NCBI GenBank assembly: GCA_030028905.1 | Contig: JALDYZ010000018.1 | Location: 20,836 to 84,835 of the forward strand | DNA from: Ferirhizobium litorale | GTDB taxonomy: Bacteria > Pseudomonadota > Alphaproteobacteria > Rhizobiales > Rhizobiaceae | Length of the DNA: 64,000 bases | Reading direction: 5' to 3' | Position numbers and translations under genes: made by a program | Shown here: in pieces, positions 17,616 through 25,581 of the stretch | Numbering within the stretch: position 1 is the stretch's first letter | Layout of the letters: the number at the start of each line of letters is the position of its first letter | The notes under the pieces: generated by a model | What the model saw: the letters and a program-made list of their open reading frames with translations, nothing else | Databases searched by the model: none | What the model was told of the DNA's origin: nothing

Positions 17616-19325
17616 TCAAGGTCCCGGCGAACCCGATACACCCAGTTGTTCTTCCTTGAATGCGATGAGGGCGTCATCAAGATCGTCAAAGAGCCGATGC
17701 GGCCCGATGCGGGCGATCACGCCGGCACGGTCGAGCAAGCTTCTCGCTTCCGTATGCAGTTCGGCGATAGCGAAGACGATGCCTCTCTTGGTGAATTCGG
17801 CGTGGATCTCGCCGAGCATGGCGGCCGAAGTGCTGTCGACCTGCGCGACGGTCGCAGCGTCGAGCACGAACCATTTCGTGCCCGCTGGCAGGTCGTCTGC
17901 GATCTGGCGTAGTCGTTGACGCACGTAGTCGGCGTTGAAGAACAGCAGGCTGTCCTGGATCATGCAGATGGCGAGGCCCGGTATCGGTTCGGCCTGTGCA
18001 AAGCGGTGCAGCTTGTAGAAGCCATCGCGACCGGCGATGCGGCCGAGCAGGGCATCGCGCGGATACATGACCTTGCGCAGCAGATAGATCAGCGTCGCGG
18101 CAATCGCGATGATCACGCCGTTCAGTACACCGAAGCTGATGGCCCCGGCCATAGTGATCAGCGCAAAAGCGAATTCCATGCGGCTGATCCGCCACAAGAG
18201 GCGCAACTCCTCCACATCGATGAGGCTGATCGCGGCGGCCGCAAGGATGGCCGCGAGCGCCGGGATCGGCAGGATGCGCAGGGCGTCGTTGAAGAAGAGC
18301 AGCGTGGCGATGAGCGTCGCGGCCGAAACGATGCCGGCAAGCTGGGACATGCCGCCGACCGAAACATTGATGGCCGTGCGCGAGTCCGAGACCGTTACCG
18401 GGAAGGCACCGAACAGGCCAGAGCCAATATTCGCCGCACTGAACCCGACCAACTCCCGGTTGGGATCGACCTCGTCGCCGAGACGGGACCCGAAACTGCG
18501 GGCAGCAACGATGCCCGATCCGAAACTGACGAGAAACACGGCCGCCGATCCGAGGATGAACATGTCGATCGGCAAGCCGGATAGCTGCGGCATATGCAGG
18601 GAGGGCAAGCCGGTCGGAATGCCGCCGACGACGGCGATACCCCGCTGCTGGAACCCGAAAACGGCCGACAAAAGCACGGAGACGACGACGACGATCACCG
18701 GCCCCGGTATCGGCGAGCGCATGACCCTTGCGGCCTGCAGCAGCGCGAACATGGCGCCAGCCAACATGACCGACGGCCAGTGGATCGACGCGCGCTTGTC
18801 GATCAGTTCCAGGATCGGCGCGATCAGCCCGCCCGATTCGATGGATAGGCCGGTGAATCGGCCGATCTGACCGATCAGGATGGATAGCGAGATGCCCGCG
18901 AAGAATCCGACCAGGATCGGCCGCGACAGAAAGGTGGCCAGCACGCCAAGCTTGAGCACCCGCGCCACCAGGCACAGCACCCCGACGCCGATCGCCAGGA
19001 TCGCCGCAAGCGCCACCCGATCGGTGCCTGCAGCGGGTGCCGCCGCGATGATCGCCGCCATAGCCGCCGCCAGCACGGTCATGGATCCCGCGTCCGGACC
19101 GACGATCAGCCGCCGTGAGGGGCCGAACACCGCATAGGCGACGACCGAGGCGACGCTTGCATAGATCCCCGTTTGTGGCGGCAGGCCGGCGATCGCCGGG
19201 TAAGCGATCGCACTCGGAAGGCCAACCGCGGCAACCGCGAGACCGGCGGAAATATCGCTTCGCCACCAGTCTGCACGGAACCCTGCAAAACCCTTGAAGA
19301 CCGGCAGATCGAAGCTGCGCGCCAT
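17616..19325 (-). CDS. SulP-family anion transporter with STAS domain
   Basis: The 569-residue inner-membrane protein has the SulP architecture: an N-terminal transmembrane core (about 20-420) with the signature around GLPPQTGIYASVASVVAYAVFG, and a C-terminal cytoplasmic STAS domain (about 450-560) with VDSTSAAMLGEI at the usual regulatory Ser/Thr position. SulP proteins move sulfate, bicarbonate or dicarboxylates. I prefer the ATG at 19325 (GGAAG upstream) to one 19 codons earlier. It lies 73 bases downstream of the HlyD gene and 29 bases upstream of ppk2. The pairing suggests coupled anion uptake and polyphosphate/nucleotide metabolism, but that is inference. Confidence 0.9.
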   Translation of the reverse strand: MARSFDLPVFKGFAGFRADWWRSDISAGLAVAAVGLPSAIAYPAIAGLPPQTGIYASVASVVAYAVFGPSRRLIVGPDAGSMTVLAAAMAAIIAAAPAAGTDRVALAAILAIGVGVLCLVARVLKLGVLATFLSRPILVGFFAGISLSILIGQIGRFTGLSIESGGLIAPILELIDKRASIHWPSVMLAGAMFALLQAARVMRSPIPGPVIVVVVSVLLSAVFGFQQRGIAVVGGIPTGLPSLHMPQLSGLPIDMFILGSAAVFLVSFGSGIVAARSFGSRLGDEVDPNRELVGFSAANIGSGLFGAFPVTVSDSRTAINVSVGGMSQLAGIVSAATLIATLLFFNDALRILPIPALAAILAAAAISLIDVEELRLLWRISRMEFAFALITMAGAISFGVLNGVIIAIAATLIYLLRKVMYPRDALLGRIAGRDGFYKLHRFAQAEPIPGLAICMIQDSLLFFNADYVRQRLRQIADDLPAGTKWFVLDAATVAQVDSTSAAMLGEIHAEFTKRGIVFAIAELHTEARSLLDRAGVIARIGPHRLFDDLDDALIAFKEEQLGVSGSPGP

Positions 19326-19398
19326 GTCGTTTCCCGCTTCCTTCGCTTGCGGAGGGGTGGGCGCGGCTACCGCGGTCGCCACGCGCCATTCATTGCAG

Positions 19399-20556
19399 TC
19401 AATGCTCGAGGAACACGTAGTTCATCCAACTGCTCATCCGCAGCAACACCTTCCTGAGGATCGCAACATGGTGCCAGTGCTCGGTATAGACGGCGACGTC
19501 GGCGACGACACCACCGGGCAGATTGTACGCGCTGGTGTCTTCCAGAATATCGAGTGTTGCCAAGGTGCGGCCCGGACTACTGCGTTCTGGAGATTGCGGA
19601 TCGATCAGCGCGCCTGTCGGCTGCAACTGGCCCTGCGCCATCACGTCGATAATACCGCTGACCTTGGCCTTGAAGATCTTGCCCGGCACGGCCTTGAAAG
19701 CGACTTCGGCTTCGTCGCCGACGCGCACCCTCTGGAGGGAATTCTGGATGAACGCTGCGGCCATTATCCGGTCGTCGGAATTGATAAAGACCATTACCGG
19801 TCTCAGCGGCAGAGGATTGGCCATCATGCCGGGGCGCAGAAAGACTTGCGTGACGTAGCCATTGCCTGGTGCGCGGACCGTGGTTTGATCGAGTTCGAAT
19901 TCTGCATTCGCCAGTTCGGCACGGATGCGCGCGACGGCCGGGTTGACGCCATTGATTTCCGCCTCATAGGCAATTCGTGCCTGGATTGCCTGGGCCTGGG
20001 CGGTACCGACGGCCGCTTCCGCGGTGAGGTAGATGCCCCTTCGGTTGTCGACTTCCAGTTCGGAATAGACTGCTGCCCTTCCCTGGGCTTTGGCATTGTC
20101 GTTGGATTGCTGCACGCGTTCGTAGGCTTGGAGGGCCCGATCGCGAGAGGCTTCCGTGCCGACCAGGGCGGAGTCGGCCGCATCCATCGCGGCCTTCAGC
20201 TGAAGCACGGACTGCTCGGCGGCGACGAGCTCTGCCTTCTTCTGGTCGACGGCAAACTGATAAGGGCGCGGATCGATGCGGAATAGCACCTCACCCGTCT
20301 TCAGGGGGACGTTGGTCGCCACCGGCACATCGACGACGATGCCACCGACGGCGGGGATCAACGGAGCTGATGTGAAGTAGATGCGCCCGTCATTGGAAAA
20401 CGGATGGTTGTAGCTCATCAGAAGGATCAGCCCGGAAATCAGGAAGATGCCCCCGAGCGTCGCCGTCGATACCGTCCACTGGTTAACCGGGATCCTGAAG
20501 ATCTTGAAGACGGCTATGCAAATCGCGGCATAGGTGAGGATGAGAAGAAGGTCCAT
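19399..20556 (-). CDS. HlyD-family membrane-fusion protein (YiaV-like)
   Basis: The 385-residue protein has two N-terminal hydrophobic segments (about 3-20 and 30-50), then the periplasmic adaptor layout: lipoyl-like halves flanking a coiled coil (about 115-200) and a beta-barrel domain containing RVRVGDEAEVAFKAVPGKIF. Such proteins bridge an inner-membrane partner and the outer membrane in efflux. Its start codon overlaps the stop of the upstream DUF3302 gene (ATGA), the same pairing as E. coli yiaW-yiaV. No RND, MFS or ABC pump subunit and no TolC gene is adjacent, so the partner is unknown. Confidence 0.88.
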   Translation of the reverse strand: MDLLLILTYAAICIAVFKIFRIPVNQWTVSTATLGGIFLISGLILLMSYNHPFSNDGRIYFTSAPLIPAVGGIVVDVPVATNVPLKTGEVLFRIDPRPYQFAVDQKKAELVAAEQSVLQLKAAMDAADSALVGTEASRDRALQAYERVQQSNDNAKAQGRAAVYSELEVDNRRGIYLTAEAAVGTAQAQAIQARIAYEAEINGVNPAVARIRAELANAEFELDQTTVRAPGNGYVTQVFLRPGMMANPLPLRPVMVFINSDDRIMAAAFIQNSLQRVRVGDEAEVAFKAVPGKIFKAKVSGIIDVMAQGQLQPTGALIDPQSPERSSPGRTLATLDILEDTSAYNLPGGVVADVAVYTEHWHHVAILRKVLLRMSSWMNYVFLEH

Positions 20557-20897
20557 CAGGCTTTCTCCCTCTCATTCTGTTGCTTTTCAAGCTCGGCAAT
20601 GCGTGCCTGAAGCTGAGCGATTTCGGCGTTTGCTTCCTTTTCATGCAAGAGCTTGCCGCTTGGCTGGATTCCCCATCCGCGGTCCTCGCGATAGATCGTT
20701 GCCCATATGAAGAGAAACGGCCAGATGGCGTGCAGGGTGAACAGGCTGACCCAACCGGCAACATGGATCGCATCCTGGTGCGGATGGTTACGCGACTTTG
20801 CGATCAGATGCGGAATGTCGTGGATGGCGATGACGCCGTAAAACAGCGTTAACACCATGAAGATCAGTACTCCAAGAGCGAAATAGTCCAGAAACAA
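20556..20897 (-). CDS. DUF3302 inner-membrane protein (YiaW-like), TTG start
   Basis: The 113-residue product has two transmembrane helices (about 3-25 and 44-64) and a C-terminal amphipathic, coiled-coil-like tail (EIAQLQARIAELEKQQNERE). The segment IHDIPHLIAKSRNHPHQDAIHVAGWVSLFTLH resembles the DUF3302/YiaW family, which pairs with YiaV-type HlyD proteins. The start is the TTG at 20897, 8 bases after AAGGAGG; an ATG 13 codons upstream would place this ribosome-binding site inside the coding region. Translational coupling to the HlyD gene through a 4-base overlap suggests the proteins act together. Confidence 0.8.
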   Translation of the reverse strand: MFLDYFALGVLIFMVLTLFYGVIAIHDIPHLIAKSRNHPHQDAIHVAGWVSLFTLHAIWPFLFIWATIYREDRGWGIQPSGKLLHEKEANAEIAQLQARIAELEKQQNEREKA

Positions 20898-21317
20898 TCG
20901 CTTGTCCTCCTTCGGCCGGGCTATGATGAGCACCATGCAAGCGGGCTCGGTCCCTTGCTTTTTTTATCCTAGCGCGACTGCGACATGCGCGCCTGTAGCA
21001 TCGCGTAGTCTCTGTTCGCCGTTCTCTTTGAGGAACGGCGACGTCGGGTCGGGTCGAAAACCCGGCACCCATGGAACGATCGACGAATTGGGTTCGGAAG
21101 CCACTGCAACAGATCGGCTGTGGGAGGCATTGTGCCTCCATGGTCTCAGTCGGATGAGGGGTTGGGACCACATTGCATCTCCCTGTACAGCCCGGTCCCG
21201 ATCCGGTGTTTTCGTGATTGCATATATATTACGCCAGCGAAGTGCCTGAGTGTAGTACACTTTATGTTGTACCCGGGCCCGCTACTCGCCAGGATGGAGT
21301 TCAGGGAGATGGACCAC
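20898..21317. other. 420-base intergenic region with hairpins
   Basis: I see no gene here. It holds a plus-strand terminator-like structure (20937-20965: bulged GCAAGCGGG/CCCTTGC stem followed by seven Ts) with no plus-strand gene in front of it, a perfect 8-bp inverted repeat CGCCGTTC/GAACGGCG with 8-base loop (21017-21040), then a small CGGGT/ACCCG hairpin. The part 21200-21270 is AT-rich (ATATATATTA) and may contain a promoter for the DUF3302/HlyD operon. Confidence 0.5.
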
Positions 21318-21557
21318 TCAATCAATGTCTTGCTGCCTGCCGGTTGGGTGCGGCCATTCGCGCCAGTGGGTCGGATGAATGTCGATGCGCTCCATGGTCC
21401 TCGCGTTCTTCCATCCGCCGACAACCCGAACGCATGGAAACACGAGGGAGTGCGTACCGTCCTTGTCTATGACGGCCAGCTCAAGCTCTCGGTCGGAGGG
21501 CGCGTTGGAAATCGATCTCCACATCTGCGGCACGGTTCCCTTTCTGAGCGTAGGCAT
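21318..21557 (-). CDS. conserved small protein of rhizobial type
   Basis: The 79-residue soluble protein carries a compact conserved-looking core: [19 protein letters not shown], then [17 protein letters not shown] and IHPTHWREW. Small proteins with this pattern of SxAPxDRxLELAVID and PTHWREW are common in rhizobial genomes and have no assigned function. Start choice is uncertain: the first ATG (21557) abuts AGAGGGGAG with almost no spacing, and a second ATG 11 codons later starts directly at the conserved core (AAAGGG 13 bases upstream). It is divergent from fixL, so the two may share the 178-base control region between them. Confidence 0.72.
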   Translation of the reverse strand: MPTLRKGTVPQMWRSISNAPSDRELELAVIDKDGTHSLVFPCVRVVGGWKNARTMERIDIHPTHWREWPHPTGRQQDID

Positions 21558-21735
21558 CTCCCCTCTCTTGCCAACGGCACGAGAAGCCCACCTCGATCAC
21601 ACGGCGCCGGCTGCGGCCAGCGGTGGGGTTCCGTTGCGGCGTTGTCGCGGTTCACGAGAGCCGCAGCGCGTGACCTCTTGCCAGGTGTACGGTGCGCGGC
21701 GTTCAATGGATCAGCGAGGGCAACAACAAGAGTAT

Positions 21736-23277
21736 ATGGCGACGCACATGCGTGCATTGACGCGAATCAACTCTGATCCTGCAGCCGAGCCGGCTGACGG
21801 TCTGAGAGGACACATGCTTCAGGCCGCCTTGTCGAGGCGGCTGGATTTCTGGCGCGCCTGTCTCGTGGCGGCAATCGCGGTGGCAGTGGCATTTCTCGTC
21901 AGGCTTCTGCTCCAGGACGTGCTCGACAACAGGCTGAGGTTTGCCTTCTTCCTGCCCGTCGTGCTGCTGATCGCGACCATCGGTGGGCGATGGGCGGGAT
22001 TGTTTACCCTTGCGTTGTCGCTGATTGCGGCCGTCGTCGTGTCCGAACTGTTTGCGCCCGGCGCCACCGAGGCAGCCGACATTGCGACGTTTGCCGCCCT
22101 GGGGTTTGCCGCCGCCTGGATGGGCACGATGCTGTTTGCGGCCTGGCGTACCATCGACGAAACGAAGGCGACGCTGGATGCCCGCGAAGAGCACCTGAAG
22201 CTGTTGCTGGATACGGTGCCGGACGCCACGATCGTCATCGACCATGAGGGCCGGGTCGTTTCCTACAACATCGCGGCTGTCCGCCAGTTCGGCTACGAGG
22301 ACACCGAGGTCATCGGCCGGAACATCCGCATGCTGATGCCGGGGCCCTATCAAGACGAGCACGACGGATATATCCGCCGCTACCTCTCAACCGGCGAAAA
22401 ACGCATCATTGGCGTCGACCGCGTCGTCGTCGGGCAGCGCAAGGACGGCTCGACTTTTCCCATGAAGCTGGTGGTGGGCGAGATGAAGGTCGCAGGCAAG
22501 TCATTTTTTACCGGGATCGTCCGGGACCTGACCGAGCGCGAGCAATCGGCCGCCCGCCTCGAGGAGGTGCAGGGCGAGCTGGCGCGACTTGCCCGTCTCA
22601 ACGAACTTGGAGAAATGGCTTCGACGCTGGCCCACGAACTCAGCCAGCCGCTGGCAGCAATCGCCAACTATGCCCAGGGCTGCAACCGCCTGCTGGCAGT
22701 GGCAGGGGATTCAGGTAGCGACATTCGCGCGGCCATGGCGGAGATCACCCGCCACGCCTTGCGTGCCGGCGAGATCATCCGTCATCTCCGCGAGTTCGTC
22801 ATGCGCGGCGATACCGAAAAGAAACCGGAAGATATGCGCCGCCTGATCGAGAAGGCGGCGGCGCTTGCGCTGGTCGGATCCCGAGAGCAAGGCATTCGCA
22901 CCGTGTTCGCCTTCGGGGCCGGTTCTCAATCGGTCATGGTGGATCATGTCCAGATCCAGCAGGTGCTGACGAATCTGATGCGCAATGCGACGGAAGCAAT
23001 GCGCGACAGCGAGAAGCGTGAGCTTACCGTCAGAACCTCTCTCGACGAGGCCAGCAACGTCGTTGTCGAGGTCGTCGATACCGGACCCGGCATTTCAGAA
23101 GACATCACCACCGAGCTCTTCAGCCCCTTCGTCACGACCAAGGCCGGGGGCATGGGTCTCGGTCTGTCTATCTCGAAGCGTATCATCGAGGCCCATGGCG
23201 GCGCGATCACCGCGTTTCGCAACGACCGTGGCGGTGCGACGTTTCGCTTCACTCTTCCTTCCCTTGCGGAAACCTGA
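21736..23277 (+). CDS. fixL: FixL-type haem PAS oxygen-sensor histidine kinase
   Basis: The 513-residue protein (505 in S. meliloti FixL) has an N-terminal membrane anchor of about four hydrophobic segments (about 38-140), a PAS domain (about 150-265), a HisKA dimerisation/phosphoacceptor domain with His300 (LAHELSQP) and a C-terminal HATPase domain (N-box [19 protein letters not shown]). The proximal haem ligand of FixL is conserved as His209 (DEHDGYI). The distal arginines matching R206 and R220 of B. japonicum FixL are present (Arg215, Arg229), but the position of its H214 is Arg223. It should sense O2 and phosphorylate FixJ at low oxygen. The ATG at 21736 was chosen by length; an ATG at 21814 with GAGAGG 4 bases upstream is an alternative. 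fixJ follows 3 bases later. Confidence 0.93.
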   Translation: MATHMRALTRINSDPAAEPADGLRGHMLQAALSRRLDFWRACLVAAIAVAVAFLVRLLLQDVLDNRLRFAFFLPVVLLIATIGGRWAGLFTLALSLIAAVVVSELFAPGATEAADIATFAALGFAAAWMGTMLFAAWRTIDETKATLDAREEHLKLLLDTVPDATIVIDHEGRVVSYNIAAVRQFGYEDTEVIGRNIRMLMPGPYQDEHDGYIRRYLSTGEKRIIGVDRVVVGQRKDGSTFPMKLVVGEMKVAGKSFFTGIVRDLTEREQSAARLEEVQGELARLARLNELGEMASTLAHELSQPLAAIANYAQGCNRLLAVAGDSGSDIRAAMAEITRHALRAGEIIRHLREFVMRGDTEKKPEDMRRLIEKAAALALVGSREQGIRTVFAFGAGSQSVMVDHVQIQQVLTNLMRNATEAMRDSEKRELTVRTSLDEASNVVVEVVDTGPGISEDITTELFSPFVTTKAGGMGLGLSISKRIIEAHGGAITAFRNDRGGATFRFTLPSLAET

Positions 23278-23280
23278 CCG

Positions 23281-23898
23281 ATGGCCAGCGACGATTGCAC
23301 CGTTCACATTGTCGACGACGAGGAGTCCGTCAGGAAGTCGCTCGCGTTCCTGTTGACTTCGGCGGGGTTCACTGTGCGGGTGCATCAGTCGGCAACCGCC
23401 TTTCTCGAACTGGCGCCGACGCTCGGCCGGTGCTGCCTCGTCACCGACCTGAGGATGCCCGACATGGATGGCGTCGAACTGTTGCGTCATCTCAGGCAAC
23501 GGTCGCTTGAGGTTCCCTCGATCGTCATCACCGGCCACGCCGACGTGCCAATGGCGGTGCAGGCGATGAAAGCCGGCGCCATCGACTTCATCGAAAAGCC
23601 TTTCGAAGACGCGGTGCTGATCGATGCCATCAGGCGCGGACTGGAGGACCTCGCCGCCACCGCCGAGGCGGAGGACGTCGCAACAATACGCGCGCGCTTG
23701 GCGCTGCTCAGCGATCGCGAGCGGGAGGTGCTGATCGGCGTCGTGGCCGGATTGCCGAACAAGACGATCGCGTTCGACCTCGACATAAGCCCACGGACGG
23801 TCGAGGTACATCGCGCCAACGTCATGGCGAAGATGATGGCGCGGAACCTGCCGCAACTGGTGCGCATGGCGCTTGCCGCGGGTTTTGGTCCAAAATAG
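23281..23898 (+). CDS. fixJ: FixJ two-component response regulator
   Basis: The 205-residue protein matches FixJ along its whole length (S. meliloti FixJ is 204). The receiver domain has the acidic pair in VDDEE, phosphoacceptor Asp56 (VTDLRMPDMDG), Thr84 (VITGH) and Lys106 (IEKPFED). The C-terminal LuxR/NarL-type helix-turn-helix is LSDREREVLIGVVAGLPNK to ISPRTVEVHRANVM. Phosphorylated FixJ activates fixK-type promoters under low oxygen. It is 3 bases downstream of fixL and co-transcribed. The FixK-like gene 1.7 kb further on is the probable target. Confidence 0.96.
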   Translation: MASDDCTVHIVDDEESVRKSLAFLLTSAGFTVRVHQSATAFLELAPTLGRCCLVTDLRMPDMDGVELLRHLRQRSLEVPSIVITGHADVPMAVQAMKAGAIDFIEKPFEDAVLIDAIRRGLEDLAATAEAEDVATIRARLALLSDREREVLIGVVAGLPNKTIAFDLDISPRTVEVHRANVMAKMMARNLPQLVRMALAAGFGPK

Positions 23899-23943
23899 AG
23901 GGAGCCTTTCCTTCGGACATTTTGACCGTTGCGAGGCCGGGAA

Positions 23944-23957
23944 TTGCGCCATGTCAA
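23944..23957. promoter_or_regulatory. degenerate FixK/FNR box upstream of the PPOX gene
   Basis: TTGCG-CCAT-GTCAA fits the FNR/FixK frame (TTGAY-N4-RTCAA) with one perfect and one degenerate half-site. Its centre (23950.5) is 41.5 bases before a predicted transcription start near 23992, with a weak -10 (TTAAAC, 23978-23983). The site is about 58 bases upstream of the ATG. Confidence 0.4.
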
Positions 23958-24014
23958 GGCCATCGAGCCGTTTTGCGTTAAACTGGTCAAATTTGCTCCA
24001 GGGAGGAGAAGGCC

Positions 24015-24500
24015 ATGGACGTAAAGGAGCTGACCCGGGAGGAGTGCATGGGCGTGGTGGCGGCCGGCCGTCTGGCGCACCTCGCCTGCTGCAGGGGTGA
24101 ACTGCCCTACGTGATCCCGATCTACTATGCCCTAGACGGCAACTACCTCTACAGTTTTTCGATGGTCGGAAAGAAGATCGAATGGCTGCGCGAGAACCCG
24201 CATGCCTGTCTGCTCATCGAGCAGTTCAAGGGCGAGCACGGCTGGGCGAGCGTGCTGATATCGGGGCAGTACCAGGAACTGCCGGACACCGAGCAATGGC
24301 ACCAGGAACGCATCCATGCGTGGTCGCTGCTCGAACACCACACCAACTGGTGGGAACCGGGCGCGCTGAAGCCGCAGGCGCAGCCTTTGGCCGACCACTA
24401 TTCTCACGTCTTCTACAGCATCGGCATCGAGGAAATCACCGGTCGGTCGGCACTGCCGGGAGATCCGTGGAACCGGGATCCGAGCAACCTGCAGGAGTAG
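24015..24500 (+). CDS. pyridoxamine 5'-phosphate oxidase (PPOX)-family flavin-binding protein
   Basis: The 161-residue protein has the split-barrel flavin-nucleotide-binding fold pattern of NimA/PPOX-like proteins: an N-terminal LTREECMGVVAAGRLAHLAC, then LPYVIPIYYALDGNYLYSFS and the segment GKKIEWLRENPHACLLIE, as in FMN- or haem-binding members. It may be a flavin-dependent reductase or a flavin/haem buffer; substrate unknown. The start has GGAGGAGAAGG just upstream. It lies between fixJ and a universal stress gene, a setting seen often for such proteins in microaerobic regulons, and carries a degenerate FixK box. It converges on the usp gene with a 43-base gap. Confidence 0.85.
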   Translation: MDVKELTREECMGVVAAGRLAHLACCRGELPYVIPIYYALDGNYLYSFSMVGKKIEWLRENPHACLLIEQFKGEHGWASVLISGQYQELPDTEQWHQERIHAWSLLEHHTNWWEPGALKPQAQPLADHYSHVFYSIGIEEITGRSALPGDPWNRDPSNLQE

Positions 24501-24543
24501 GGTGCGGCGCCCTGCATAGTGCGCCACACGCCGTGCTGGCTGT

Positions 24544-25377
24544 TCAGTGCGCCATCAGGATGGGGACCTCCGCATTCTCGATCATCGATTTCGTCACTCC
24601 GCCAAAAATGCGCTCCTTCAGTCGGGAGTGTCCATAAGCGCCCATCACGATCATGTCGCTGCCGGTGTCGATCGCGTGCCGGTTCAGCACCTCGGCAACC
24701 AGCCGACCGCCGCCGGCTAGCTGGTCGACGGTGACCTTGATGCCATGGCGTGCAAGATATGTGGCGACATCGGCGCCCGGTTCTGCCCCGCTTGCAAGAT
24801 ATGAGGAAACCGGATCGACCAGCGTGATGCGCACGTTCTCGGCCCCTTTCATCAACTCGATCGCACAGCCGGCGGCCCGCGCGGCCTCCGTACGCGAGTC
24901 CCACGCCAGCAGGATGTTTTTCGGTTGCAGCGTCGCCTTGGCGGAACCGGGGAGCAGCAGAACGGGACGAGCGGACTGGAACAACGCGCCGCCGAGGGCG
25001 GCATTCTTCAGTTTTCCATTGGCCATCAGGTCCGGACCGACGATCGTGAGATCGGCGTAGCGGGCCCGTTCGCCGATCCGGTCATCCGCCCATGCGACCT
25101 CCAGATAGACAGCCTCGACATCGTGGGACAGGCCAGACCGTTCCAGTTGCACCCGGGCGAGCCGCAACCGCTCGCCGAGCTTCGCCTTGTCATCCTCGCG
25201 TTCATGCAACCAGACATCCGAGACGACTTCGGCATAGCCGCCGATCGGTGGCGGACCGGCGAGCGAAACGACAAGCACGCTGAGATGGGAACCTGTCGCA
25301 GCGACGAGATCCATCACTGCACGAAGGTCGCGGTCGCCCTGGTTGACGCCAACGATACCGAGAACGGTCTTGAACAT
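24544..25377 (-). CDS. tandem universal stress protein (UspA domains)
   Basis: The 277-residue protein contains two UspA domains in tandem (about 1-150 and 155-277). The second has a complete ATP-binding motif of the G-x2-G-x9-G-(S/T) kind in VMGAYGHSRLKERIFGGVTKS; the first is degenerate (IVGPDLMANGKL...). It should be cytoplasmic and ATP-binding, helping survival under stress such as low oxygen. The start has GAGGAG 10 bases upstream. It is divergent from the FixK-like gene and has a perfect FNR/FixK box at the expected activating position. Usp proteins are typical FixK/FNR regulon members in rhizobia. Confidence 0.92.
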   Translation of the reverse strand: MFKTVLGIVGVNQGDRDLRAVMDLVAATGSHLSVLVVSLAGPPPIGGYAEVVSDVWLHEREDDKAKLGERLRLARVQLERSGLSHDVEAVYLEVAWADDRIGERARYADLTIVGPDLMANGKLKNAALGGALFQSARPVLLLPGSAKATLQPKNILLAWDSRTEAARAAGCAIELMKGAENVRITLVDPVSSYLASGAEPGADVATYLARHGIKVTVDQLAGGGRLVAEVLNRHAIDTGSDMIVMGAYGHSRLKERIFGGVTKSMIENAEVPILMAH

Positions 25378-25424
25378 CGAATCACTCTCCTCATGGGCAC
25401 AAGGATGCGCTTTTGTCTGTCCCT

Positions 25425-25465
25425 ACCATACGCTCGTGGGGGCGGCCGGCTTTGATCCTGGTCAA
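25425..25465 (-). promoter_or_regulatory. FNR/FixK box and class II promoter of usp
   Basis: TTGAT-CCTG-GTCAA at 25452-25465 is a perfect match to the FNR/FixK consensus. On the minus strand a -10 hexamer TATGGT lies at 25425-25430, putting transcription start near 25418 and the box centre (25458.5) at about -41. That is the classical class II activation spacing. The site is also upstream of the divergent FixK-like gene. Confidence 0.75.
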
Positions 25466-25497
25466 GCGATCCACACAGACCGCGGCGACCTGAGCTT

Positions 25498-25516
25498 CTA
25501 CGTATATTCCCGTAGG
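25498..25516 (+). promoter_or_regulatory. possible FixJ-binding site upstream of the FixK-like gene
   Basis: CTACGTATATTCCCGTAGG lies 65 bases before the ATG at 25582. FixJ sites known from rhizobial fixK promoters contain GTA/TAG-type direct elements around TTCCC; this sequence has CTACGTA, TTCCC and GTAGG in that order. The assignment is from memory of the motif style and from gene context, not from an alignment. Confidence 0.4.
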
Positions 25517-25581
25517 ATCCTCACCAATTTTCTCCTCGTGAGATGTGGAGCAAGCTGAAAGTTCCGCATGGGAGATTGCAG

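Noticed and set aside
17686..19389. 567-codon minus-strand frame overlapping the SulP gene
   Set aside because: Very rich in Arg/His/Gly with no hydrophobic pattern; a typical GC-rich shadow frame of the SulP coding sequence.
19389..19402. TTCAT-TGCA-GTCAA as a FixK box for the SulP-PPK2 genes
   Set aside because: One half-site lacks the key G, and no -10 sequence lies at the distance required for a class II site; it also overlaps the end of the HlyD gene.
21120..21735. Plus-strand extension of fixL to 21379 and an overlapping frame from 21120
   Set aside because: The extension is antisense to the better supported small gene at 21318-21557 and has no FixL similarity.
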